A DNA stretch of 63,086 bases from Thermanaerothrix sp. (GTDB lineage Bacteria; Synergistota; Synergistia; Synergistales; Synergistaceae), in the NCBI GenBank assembly GCA_026417795.1, contig JAOACP010000010.1, positions 1-63,086 of the forward strand. The letters are read 5' to 3'. Both the position numbers and the translations under genes were made by a program. How positions within the stretch are numbered: the stretch's first letter is position 1; every line of letters begins with the position of its first letter. The notes beneath the pieces are model-generated. The model made no database searches. It saw only the letters and a list, made by a program, of their open reading frames with translations, and had not been told where the DNA came from. Of the stretch, positions 56,075 to 63,086 are shown piece after piece.

Positions 56075-57629
56075 TCCCCCGCTTTTGAACACCGTTGCCT
56101 ATGTGGTAAGCCAGGGCGAGCCCCAGCCTGTGGTGGGGGTTGTTGAGGTCCACCCCCAACAGCTTCTCCAGCTCGTCCAGGTGGTTCCTCACGGTGTTGT
56201 AGTGCAGATGAAGCGCCTGGGCGCACTGCCGGGCGTTGAAGTCGCAGCTCACCAGGCTCTTTACCAGGTCCTTTAGGGGAAGGCTCCTCCTTGAGCTGGA
56301 CGAGGCCTCCTCGAGAAGGGGTTCGAAGAACCTCTTGTAAACACCCTTGGCCTCGGGAAGCCGGAAGAGGTTGTCCAGCAGGGCGTACAGCGACAGGTCA
56401 TCGTGGGCGTAAGCCCCGGGGTCCAGGGAGAACTCCCTAAGCCAGTTGAAGGTCCGTTTGGCTTCCTGGTAGGACCTGCTTATCTCTCCCATGGTCCGGA
56501 CGGTTCCCCCTATGGCCACGTACACCTTGAGGTCCATGGCTCGCTGGTTCCACTCCCGCTTGATCTGTTCCAGGTCGGACAGTGGTATCAGCCCCGTCCA
56601 CATGTCCCCGAGCCGGTAGCTCATCACCGGGTTTGAAGGGGTCCAACGAGGCGGCGAGGAGCCCTCCGCGGCGGAGACTATGGCCACGCAGGACCTCTGG
56701 GGAAGGGTTATGCCAAGCTCCTTCAGGTTGGCCTCGATTATGGAGGGGTCGTTGTATATATCAAGGCAAAGGGCCTCGAATAGCTTCTCCTTCCTCATGG
56801 CGGACCGGTTAGATATGGCGGACAGCTCCAGGGCGGAGGCCCGCACCAGCGTCATGGCCCTTAGAACCATCCGTTCCTGCCTTGTGGAGGGAAGGTTCTC
56901 CCCTTGGCTCAGCCACAGGTGGAGCGTGAGGGGGGTGTCGGATAGGAAGCGGTAGGAGGCGCTCCACTGTAGGACCCCGCTGTTCCTGAGCTCCAGGCTG
57001 GCCACCACCTGCCCCCGCTTGGGAAGCCCCCGCTCCTGGACCACCGGGGTCTTGAGGAAGGCCTGGGTCGCTTCTGGACCCTCCACGGAACCGTCGGGCA
57101 GGAAGTTGTGGCATATGCCCATCTGGGAGCACTGGACCGTGAGGGTCCTCTGAAGCCTGGAGGCGAAGGTGGAGAGTATCTGCCGTATGTCCAGCCCCTC
57201 CTCAAGGAAGCTCCCCACCTCATAGGGTGAACAGGCAGAACGGTTCCTCTCCTGAAGGATGAAGGTCTGGACCCCCTCTATTATGTCGGTCCAGCGATAG
57301 TGAAGGGGTATGGATAGCAGCGGCAGCCCCATCCGATCTGCCTCGCTCACCATGGAGGATGGCAGCTCGTGATGGTACCGGTCCAGCTTCACACCCACCG
57401 CCGCTATGCCCCGGTCGTTCACCCGCCTTAAGAAGTCCGTGAAGGCCTCGGGGTCCTCCCGGAATATGTAGCCGCTCCCCACCAGGAACTCCCCGCCCCT
57501 CATCCATCGGTCCACGTCCGGGGCGTCTATGACGGACACCGAAGAGAGCTCCCGGTTGAGGCCGCTGCTGCCCCCCAAAAGGTCGAAGTCAGGGAATAGG
57601 TGATGCCTTAAAAGGTCCGCCGCTATCAA
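56064..57629 (-). CDS. PucR family transcriptional regulator
   Basis: A 521-residue regulator with an N-terminal PucR domain (VSVIDAPDVDRWMRGGEFLV, LLSIPLHYRWTDIIEGVQTF), a central GGDEF-like region (VYVAIGGTVRTMGEISRSYQ) and a C-terminal HTH_30 domain (FNARQCAQALHLHYNTVRNHLDELEKLLG-type, seen at CAQALHLHYNTVRNHLDELE). PucR proteins control purine and amino acid catabolism. TTG 57629 has GGGGG at 7 nt; TTG 57671 is an alternative giving 535 residues. It is divergent from the nitrilase-to-DUF1116 cluster and is the obvious candidate to regulate it. Confidence 0.9.
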   Translation of the reverse strand: MIAADLLRHHLFPDFDLLGGSSGLNRELSSVSVIDAPDVDRWMRGGEFLVGSGYIFREDPEAFTDFLRRVNDRGIAAVGVKLDRYHHELPSSMVSEADRMGLPLLSIPLHYRWTDIIEGVQTFILQERNRSACSPYEVGSFLEEGLDIRQILSTFASRLQRTLTVQCSQMGICHNFLPDGSVEGPEATQAFLKTPVVQERGLPKRGQVVASLELRNSGVLQWSASYRFLSDTPLTLHLWLSQGENLPSTRQERMVLRAMTLVRASALELSAISNRSAMRKEKLFEALCLDIYNDPSIIEANLKELGITLPQRSCVAIVSAAEGSSPPRWTPSNPVMSYRLGDMWTGLIPLSDLEQIKREWNQRAMDLKVYVAIGGTVRTMGEISRSYQEAKRTFNWLREFSLDPGAYAHDDLSLYALLDNLFRLPEAKGVYKRFFEPLLEEASSSSRRSLPLKDLVKSLVSCDFNARQCAQALHLHYNTVRNHLDELEKLLGVDLNNPHHRLGLALAYHIGNGVQKRGIKL

Positions 57630-57686
57630 AGCCAGTCCCCCTTGGACCGCCCATTGTGAAGCCCTGGGCAATATGGATATTGTTGC

Positions 57687-57715
57687 TCAACGGTCTTCGC
57701 CAGATTGTCAACGGT
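57687..57715 (+). repeat. Tandem TCAACGGT sites between PucR and the nitrilase cluster
   Basis: TCAACGGT at 57687-57694 and 57708-57715, 21 bp apart (two helical turns). The same octamer pair is present at the ferredoxin promoter (40464-40494). Confidence 0.5.
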
Positions 57716-57730
57716 TGCCATGTGATGGCA
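57716..57730. promoter_or_regulatory. Perfect palindromic operator candidate
   Basis: TGCCAT-GTG-ATGGCA, an uninterrupted dyad immediately after the tandem TCAACGGT sites and about 90 nt upstream of the PucR start codon. It is a plausible PucR auto-regulation or cluster-control site. Confidence 0.55.
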
Positions 57731-57912
57731 TCCCTTAAGAAGGTATTGTAATGTAGCGGACGATAAAGGCAAGAGGCTTCAGGGCTCGAAAGCGACGATC
57801 GCAGGACCTGGTCGGAATGTTGCTCTCGAGGCGGGCTTCCTGTGCCGAATTTACAAAATGAGCGGCGCATAGTTTTACGGGTTCCTGTTTGGGGCCATAC
57901 GGGGGGATGGGG

Positions 57913-58800
57913 ATGAGATCTTTCGTTGCGGCGGCGGTTCAGTTCGCCGTGGAGCCCATGGACGTGAAGGAGAACCTTCTAAGGGCGGAAGCCTGGGTGG
58001 ATCGCTGCGTCAAGGAGTCCGGGGCGGAGCTGGTGGTCTTGCCCGAGAGCTTCACCACCGGGTTTACTCCCTTGGGGGACTCGAAGGACCTTTGGGACGC
58101 GGTGTCCGAGATCCCAGGGCCTTTGACGGACCGGGGGGTTGAGTGGGCTCGTAAGATGGGAATACATCTGGTCTTCCCAACCTACGAGAGGGGGCCTGAG
58201 CGGGTGGTAGTTTACAACTCCGCGGTCCTCATAGGGCCCTCCGGCATATTGGGGGTTTACAGGAAGACCCATCCGTTCCCCACCGAGAGGCTTGAGGGGG
58301 GCGGGTGGACCACGCCGGGGCACGAGCCCTTCTGCGTCAAGACGGAGCTTGGGAACATAGGCATAGTGATCTGTTACGACGGCGACTTCCCTGAGCTTGC
58401 CAGGGTCACCACCCTCATGGGGGCGGAGGTCATATGCCGGCCCTCGGCGTTCATGAGGACCTTCGACCATTGGGAGATAACCAACCGTGCCAGGGCCTAC
58501 GACAACCACGTTTACTGGGTGGCCACCAACTCGGTGGGCCGGGACGCTTCGGGGGCCTATTTCTTCGGGGGGTCCATGATAGTGCATCCCTCCGCCATGA
58601 AGCTTGCCCAGGCCAGGGCCAGCGACGAGTACGTTTGGGCCCGGCTGGATCCGGACCCCATAAGGCGGGTCTTGCCCAACAGCTCCGGGGAGCAGTGGTT
58701 TGACCACGTGGAAGACCGCAACCTAAGGAGTTACCGGGGGATCCTGGATGAGGGCCGTTGCCCCTTTGAGCCCGCCAGGCGGATACCTTACGGGAGGTGA
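57913..58800 (+). CDS. Nitrilase-superfamily carbon-nitrogen hydrolase
   Basis: A 295-residue amidohydrolase with the full catalytic triad: Glu45 in VVLPESF, Lys118 in VYRKTHPFP and Cys154 in VICYDGDFPE. It would split a C-N bond (amide, carbamoyl-amino acid or nitrile). RSYRGILDEGR near the end resembles amidase/ureidopropionase-type members more than aliphatic nitrilases, but the substrate is open. ATG 57913 has GGGGGG six bases upstream and is preferred over 57889 and 57907. It leads the putative PucR-controlled catabolic operon, followed by a CoA transferase 5 nt later. Confidence 0.9.
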   Translation: MRSFVAAAVQFAVEPMDVKENLLRAEAWVDRCVKESGAELVVLPESFTTGFTPLGDSKDLWDAVSEIPGPLTDRGVEWARKMGIHLVFPTYERGPERVVVYNSAVLIGPSGILGVYRKTHPFPTERLEGGGWTTPGHEPFCVKTELGNIGIVICYDGDFPELARVTTLMGAEVICRPSAFMRTFDHWEITNRARAYDNHVYWVATNSVGRDASGAYFFGGSMIVHPSAMKLAQARASDEYVWARLDPDPIRRVLPNSSGEQWFDHVEDRNLRSYRGILDEGRCPFEPARRIPYGR

Positions 58801-58805
58801 GGGTT

Positions 58806-59993
58806 ATGAGGCCGTTGGAAGGAGTTACGGTGCTGGATCTTACCAGGGTGTTGGCGGGCCCCTTCGCCACCATGATGCTGTCCGACATGGGGGCCAGGGT
58901 CATAAAGGTTGAGAACCCCACGGGTGGCGACGACTCCAGGGCCTTTGCCCCCATGGTCAACGGTGAGAGCGCCTACTTCATGAGCATAAACCGTGGCAAG
59001 GAGAGCGTCGCCATAAACCTTAAGCACCCGGAGGGGAAGAAGCTGCTCCTGGAGCTTGTGAAGAAGGTGGACGTGCTGGTGGAGAACTTCAAGCCCGGCA
59101 CCATGGAGAAGCTGGGGCTGGGCTACTCGGTGCTTTCCGAGGCGAACCCAAGACTTATTTACGCCGCCAGCTCAGGGTTCGGCCAGTACGGCCCCTACAG
59201 CCACCTCCCCGCCTACGACCTGATCATCCAGGGCATGGGGGGGCTGCAGAGCATAACCGGCCAGGATGAGGAGCACCCTACCAAGGTGGGGTCCTCCATG
59301 GCGGACATACTGGCGGGCGTGTTCACCGTAATAGGCATACTGGGGGCATTGCGGGCCAGGGACATCACGGGGCAGGGCCAGATGGTGGACGTGGCCATGC
59401 TGGATTGTCTGGTGGCCACGTTGGAGAACGCCATAGCCCGGTACGTGGTGACCGGCAACGTACCTAAGCCCGCTGGCAACGATCATCCTTCCATAGCCCC
59501 CTTCGCCACCTTCGAGAGTTCCGACGGGTTCGTGAACATAGCGGCGGGCAACGACGCCCTGTGGGCCAAGCTCTGCGCGGTGCTTGGCATGGAGGATTTT
59601 GTGGAGGACCCCAGGTTCCTCACCAACTCGGACCGCATAAGGAACTGGCCGGAGCTCAAGGCGGCCATAAACGAGCGCATCAGGACCAGGAGCACCGCCC
59701 ATTGGGTGGAGGTCCTGCGGGAGGCCAACGTGCCCTGCGGGCCCATAAACACGGTGGATAAGGTCATATCGGACCCCCACGTGCTGGCCCGGGACATGAT
59801 AGTGTCTTTGGTTCATCCGGTGGCGGGGGAGCTCAAGGTGCCGGGTATACCCATAAAGTTCTCCAAGACCCCGGGCAAGATAAATGGCCCCGCTCCGCTG
59901 CTTGGGGAGCACACCGGGAAGGTCCTCGCGGAGTTCCTTTCCATGGGGGATGGTGAGGTTGATCAGCTGAAGCGCCAGGGGGTGCTGGGCTGA
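58806..59993 (+). CDS. CaiB/BaiF family (class III) CoA transferase
   Basis: Class III CoA transferases move CoA between carboxylic acids, e.g. formyl-CoA to oxalate. The 395-residue product shows LEGVTVLDLTRVLAGPFATM, ARVIKVENPTGGDDSR, VLVENFKPGTMEKLGLGY, GFGQYGPYSHLPAYDLIIQ and the catalytic Asp167 in SSMADILAG. ATG 58806 follows GGGAGG. Its presence beside FdrA-type genes is notable, because oxalate/oxamate chemistry and CoA transfer could be connected. The substrates are unknown. Confidence 0.92.
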   Translation: MRPLEGVTVLDLTRVLAGPFATMMLSDMGARVIKVENPTGGDDSRAFAPMVNGESAYFMSINRGKESVAINLKHPEGKKLLLELVKKVDVLVENFKPGTMEKLGLGYSVLSEANPRLIYAASSGFGQYGPYSHLPAYDLIIQGMGGLQSITGQDEEHPTKVGSSMADILAGVFTVIGILGALRARDITGQGQMVDVAMLDCLVATLENAIARYVVTGNVPKPAGNDHPSIAPFATFESSDGFVNIAAGNDALWAKLCAVLGMEDFVEDPRFLTNSDRIRNWPELKAAINERIRTRSTAHWVEVLREANVPCGPINTVDKVISDPHVLARDMIVSLVHPVAGELKVPGIPIKFSKTPGKINGPAPLLGEHTGKVLAEFLSMGDGEVDQLKRQGVLG

Positions 59994-60000
59994 GGTACCC

Positions 60001-60717
60001 ATGGGGGATCGCAGGGTCTTCCCCCTTGGGGTAAGCGATGACACCCTGTTAGAGCCGTCCATTTGGGAGTTTCCCCTTAAGGTTCGGGAGGTTCACCGAA
60101 GGGCGGTGAACCTGGAGGGGGTTGGAGGAGGACGGGTGAGCCTGGTGGAGGACCCGTCCATCATGGGGCCCAAGAGCGCACTTGTGGGTTCCCTGGAGGG
60201 CTTTGAGCCGGGCGGCTGGGTCTGGCTTTCCCCGGCCCCCGGGATGTACCGGCCCTGGGTGGAGGGGCTTGAGCCCCTTGAGAGTTTAAGGCCCCTTTGG
60301 CTTGAGTGGCTTGGTTACCTTGATGACCCGGAGCTTTGGTCCCTCAGGGGGCCTGTGGAGAGGGGGGATCCCATGGGGCTTGTGGGCATGGGCCCTGGAC
60401 ACACACCGGCGGGGGACGACGTGCTGACCGGTTGGCTTTTAGCCAGGAGGGCCGTTGGAGACGTACTTGCGGGGCAAGGGTTCCTTAGGGTCTTTGACCT
60501 GGGAGCCACGTCTTGGTTCTCTTCGGACCAGCTTATCTGCGCCGCTAGGGGTCTTGCCTGGAGGGGCGCCCTGGAGGTTCTTAAGGGGCTGCACGGGGCC
60601 ATGGAGGGGCAGGATCTGCTTGGGGCGGTGGGAAGGGCCGAGGCGGTGGGACATACCTCCGGAAGGTGCTGCCTTCTTGGGATCGCCCTGGGCATCGAGG
60701 GGTTGATGGCTCTTTGA
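60001..60717 (+). CDS. DUF2877 family protein (AllH/YlbF-like)
   Basis: A 238-residue cytoplasmic protein with the DUF2877 signature GMGPGHTPAGDDVLTG and a second conserved GHTSGR near the C-terminus. In E. coli the homologue YlbF (AllH) is encoded with FdrA (AllF) and YlbE (AllG), reported together as oxamate carbamoyltransferase of the allantoin pathway. Here it precedes fdrA by 44 nt and lies 7 nt after the CoA transferase. GHTPAGDD suggests a phosphate- or nucleotide-binding loop, by inference. Confidence 0.85.
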   Translation: MGDRRVFPLGVSDDTLLEPSIWEFPLKVREVHRRAVNLEGVGGGRVSLVEDPSIMGPKSALVGSLEGFEPGGWVWLSPAPGMYRPWVEGLEPLESLRPLWLEWLGYLDDPELWSLRGPVERGDPMGLVGMGPGHTPAGDDVLTGWLLARRAVGDVLAGQGFLRVFDLGATSWFSSDQLICAARGLAWRGALEVLKGLHGAMEGQDLLGAVGRAEAVGHTSGRCCLLGIALGIEGLMAL

Positions 60718-60761
60718 GTTTTGTTTTAGACGTAAATTTTTTAGGTTGCGGAGGTGATCTT

Positions 60762-62300
60762 GTGGTTCAGCGCATAGAGGTGGTGGAGCGCACCTATTAC
60801 GACAGCGTCACCCTCATGAGGGTTGCCAAGGAGATCAACTCCATGGAGGGGGTAAGCTCCGCGTCCCTTTCCATGGGCACCGAGGCGAACTTGAGGATCC
60901 TTGCCGCCGCGGGTTACGACCTGTCGGGGCTTTGCGCCACCCCCAACGACCTTATCATAGCGGTCATGGGGGAGCCGGACCTGCTTGATGGGGCGGTGGC
61001 GAAGGCCAAGGAGTACCTTAGCAACCCTCCCTGGAAGCAGCAGGGGCAGGACGGGGGCGGGGTTTACAGGCCCAAGAGCCTTGACGGCGCCCTTTCTGTC
61101 CTTTCGGACGCCAACCTGGCGGTGGTGTCCGTTGCGGGCCGTTACGCCGGGGACGTGGCAATGGACTGCATATCCAAGGGCCTCAACGTGATGCTCTACT
61201 CGGACAACGTGCCCCTGGAGAAGGAGGTAGAGGTTAAGCGGGCGGCGGCGGAGAAGGGGCTTTTGGTGATGGGTCCCGACTGCGGCACCGTGATAATCCG
61301 GGGCGTGGCCATAGGGATGGCCAACGTGTGTCCCGTGGGTCCCGTATCCATGGTGGCCGCGGCGGGCACGGGGCTTCAGGAGGTCCACGTGCAGCTGGCC
61401 CGCCGGGGTGTTGGGACCCTTCACGGCATAGGCACCGGCGGCAGGGACGTGAAGTCCGAGGTGGGGGGGATAATGGTTGAGATGGCCTCCAGGATCCTTT
61501 TGGAGGATCCGGAGGTGAAGGTCTTGGTGATCCTGGGCAAGCCCCCGGCGCCGGAGGTGGAGGAGAGGATACTTAAGCTCGCTTCCGGTTCCTCCAAGCC
61601 CGTGGTTCTAGGCTTCATAGGGGGCAAGGCCAGCGGCGACCGGCACCCGGTTTACATCTGCCGGGAGCTGGAGGAGACCGCGGCGGTGGCCGCTGCCCTG
61701 GCCAAGGGTGAGGACGTTAAGGCGGTGAGGTCCGCCATGGAGGAGGAGGACCGTAGGATACGGGCCATGGCGGAGCGCATAGGGATCCGCAAGGGCTACC
61801 TTAGGGGGCTCTACTCGGGAGGCACCCTCTGCTACGAGGCCCAGCTCATCGCCCAGGAGGTCTTGGGCCCCATCCACAGCAACACCCCCTTGAAGAAGGA
61901 GCTCAAGCTTGAGGACAGCTTGAGGTCCGTTGAGCACAGCATAGTGGACTTCGGGGAGGACGAGTTCACCCAGGGCCGTCTGCACCCCATGATAGACGTG
62001 TCCTTGAGGGCCTCCCGGTTTGAGGAGGAGGCGAAGGATCCCCACGTGGGGGTCATCCTCTTCGACGTGGTGATAGGTTACGGCTGCAACCCGGACCCCG
62101 CGTCGGGGTTGGTGGAGGGCATAGAGAGGGCCCGGAAGCTGGCGGGGGACCGGGTGGTCTTTGTGGCCTCCGTCTGCGGCACCCCCGAGGATCCCCAGGA
62201 CGCGGACCGTCAGAGGAAGATATTGGAGGACGCGGGAGTGGTGGTGATGGACAGCAACGCCAAGGCCTCGAGGCTTGCTGCGTACCTTCTTAAGGGGTGA
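60762..62300 (+). CDS. fdrA: FdrA family protein (succinyl-CoA-synthetase-like, AllF-like)
   Basis: The 512-residue protein is built like succinyl-CoA synthetase: a CoA-binding-like Rossmann domain (NLAVVSVAGRYAGDVAMDCI, GLLVMGPDCGT) and a ligase-like domain (VSMVAAAGTGLQEVHVQLAR, GTGGRDVKSEVGG, FVASVCGTPEDPQ). The phospho-histidine of true SCS is not apparent; the equivalent region reads GLYSGGTLCYEAQLIA. In E. coli FdrA is one of three subunits linked to oxamate carbamoyltransferase. GTG 60762 has GGAGGTGA upstream; the open frame back to 60666 overlaps the previous gene. Confidence 0.9.
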   Translation: MVQRIEVVERTYYDSVTLMRVAKEINSMEGVSSASLSMGTEANLRILAAAGYDLSGLCATPNDLIIAVMGEPDLLDGAVAKAKEYLSNPPWKQQGQDGGGVYRPKSLDGALSVLSDANLAVVSVAGRYAGDVAMDCISKGLNVMLYSDNVPLEKEVEVKRAAAEKGLLVMGPDCGTVIIRGVAIGMANVCPVGPVSMVAAAGTGLQEVHVQLARRGVGTLHGIGTGGRDVKSEVGGIMVEMASRILLEDPEVKVLVILGKPPAPEVEERILKLASGSSKPVVLGFIGGKASGDRHPVYICRELEETAAVAAALAKGEDVKAVRSAMEEEDRRIRAMAERIGIRKGYLRGLYSGGTLCYEAQLIAQEVLGPIHSNTPLKKELKLEDSLRSVEHSIVDFGEDEFTQGRLHPMIDVSLRASRFEEEAKDPHVGVILFDVVIGYGCNPDPASGLVEGIERARKLAGDRVVFVASVCGTPEDPQDADRQRKILEDAGVVVMDSNAKASRLAAYLLKG

Positions 62301-62491
62301 TGGCTTTGCACGAGAACTTGCGTAGGCTTCTCAAGGAGGGGCCCAAGGCGGTCAACATCGGGGTTGAGCAGTTTGCCCAGGACCTCACGGCCCAGAACGT
62401 GCCGGTGGTTCAGATGGACTGGCGTCCGCCGGCGGCGGGGGCGGACCTGCTTTCCAAGCTCAGGAAGCTTAAGGGCAAGCAGGGGGCTTGA
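62300..62491 (+). CDS. Small FdrA-associated protein
   Basis: A 63-residue protein with KAVNIGVEQFAQDLTAQNVP and then VVQMDWRPPAAGADLL, a block I associate with the short 'FdrA domain' proteins that lie between fdrA and the DUF1116 gene in many anaerobes. ATG 62300 overlaps the fdrA stop; TTG 62306 has better spacing from AAGGGG. It may be a fourth subunit or a small domain that is fused to FdrA elsewhere. Confidence 0.75.
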   Translation: MALHENLRRLLKEGPKAVNIGVEQFAQDLTAQNVPVVQMDWRPPAAGADLLSKLRKLKGKQGA

Positions 62492-62563
62492 GATCGGCGG
62501 CAGGTGACGGGGTTTAGGTTTCCGTTTATAGAAAGAGTTCTTCGACGTAAGGAGGGGTAGCGG

Positions 62564-63067
62564 ATGGTGGATATCGAGAAGGCCAACCAAGAGGCCCTGT
62601 CCAGGCTCTTGTCGGCCCAGCCGGTGCTGGTGGACATGGGGCTGGCGGTGGAAGTGGTGCCGGGCATGGGGGAGAAGATGCTCATGCACGCGGGCCCTCC
62701 CATAACCTGGGATCGCATGTCCGGTCCCATGCGGGGGGCTGTGATCGCCGCGTGTTTGTACGAGGGTTGGGCTTCGACGCCGGAGGAGGCCCAGGAGCTG
62801 GCGGCCAGCGGTGAGATAACCTTTGACCCCTGCCACCATCACAACGCCGTGGGCCCCATGGCGGGGGTGACGAGCCCCCACATGCCGGTGTTCGTGATAG
62901 AGAACAAGGACCTGGGGAACCGCTCTTACTGCAGCATGAACGAGGGCTTGGGCAAGGTCATGAGGATGGGGGCCTATGACCAGGAGGTGATAGAGCGCCT
63001 CAAGTGGATGCGCTACACCCTTTACCCCAACCTCCACGCGGGGATAAAGAGGGCCTACGAGGTGCAG
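62564..63067 (+). CDS. DUF1116 family protein (AllG/YlbE-like), truncated at the contig end
   Basis: The first 168 codons of a gene whose homologues are about 420-470 residues. It starts MVDIEKANQEALSRLLSAQP and shows PVLVDMGLAVEVVPGM, MLMHAGPPITWDRMSGPMRG, FDPCHHHNAVGPMAGVTSPH and FVIENKDLGNRSYCSMNEGL, typical of DUF1116. ATG 62564 follows GGAGGGG. The true sequence ends at Gln168 (63065-63067); the apparent further residues LSLIHI come from adapter DNA. It is the third subunit of the E. coli FdrA-YlbE-YlbF set. Confidence 0.9.
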
Positions 63068-63086
63068 CTGTCTCTTATACACATCT
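63068..63086. other. Tn5/Nextera mosaic-end adapter remnant
   Basis: The last 19 bases are exactly CTGTCTCTTATACACATCT, the Tn5 transposase mosaic end used in tagmentation libraries. It is not genomic. On the minus strand it produces an artefactual start reading MYKRQ. Confidence 0.97.

Noticed and set aside
62210-63082. Long minus-strand open frame (290 codons, starting MYKRQ)
   Set aside because: Its start lies in the adapter sequence, it is antisense to FdrA, the small FdrA-associated gene and DUF1116, and the protein is His/Arg/Pro-rich noise.

Overview
The window reads as chromosomal DNA from a GC-rich, anaerobic, amino-acid-fermenting bacterium, most likely a member of the Synergistota (Thermanaerovibrio-like). 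This assignment is an inference. It rests on a complete Rnf complex, an indolepyruvate:ferredoxin oxidoreductase next to a phosphate butyryltransferase, Na+-coupled amino acid carriers, TAXI-type TRAP transport and citrate-lyase-like debris. GC-rich codons are combined with heavy use of ATA (Ile) and AGG (Arg). Genes are dense, often overlap by 4 nt, and frequently start with TTG or GTG. No rRNA, tRNA, CRISPR array or insertion sequence was recognised. The last 19 bases are an exact Tn5/Nextera mosaic end, so the contig really stops at 63067 inside a gene.

Layout. 1-58 is a gene tail. 262-699 is a pyrimidine-dimer glycosylase-like protein. 974-5942 is rnfCDGEAB, facing a convergent operon (5962-7890) for a Gx transporter, a NusG-II protein and ApbE, the flavin transferase expected to load RnfD and RnfG. 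7937-11000 holds a CoA-disulfide-reductase-type flavoenzyme, a tail-anchored unknown and endonuclease V. 11098-22800 is the signalling block: a BcsB-like envelope protein on the plus strand and, opposite it, sir2-cheW-cheR(TPR)-cheW-mcp-cheA(REC)-cheB-REC/PAS/GGDEF. That gene set is the set of the Pseudomonas Wsp surface-sensing system, which makes c-di-GMP. 22947-27707 is glycogen branching enzyme, 4-alpha-glucanotransferase, an orphan HPt protein and an ornithine-cyclodeaminase-family enzyme.

27726-40410 carries two LtaS-like sulfatase-fold enzymes, a PPOX-fold protein, an AGCS symporter behind a structured leader, a processive GT2 glycosyltransferase, a TAXI-TRAP transporter, a CsgG-like pair and a 57-residue ferredoxin. 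40734-44063 is ptb-iorAB. With ferredoxin and Rnf these form a plausible route from 2-oxo acids to acyl-phosphate, reduced ferredoxin and an ion gradient.

44205-57671 contains two unrecognised small proteins, an NSS transporter, a nitroreductase, a YqjD/E/K-like triad, a cold-shock gene with a switching leader, a DUF1576 membrane-protein operon with two dyad operators, an ABC-F ATPase and an MFS carrier. 57629 to the end is a PucR regulator divergent from nitrilase, CoA-transferase, DUF2877, FdrA, a small FdrA-associated protein and DUF1116. This is an oxamate-carbamoyltransferase-like gene set in an unusual catabolic setting.
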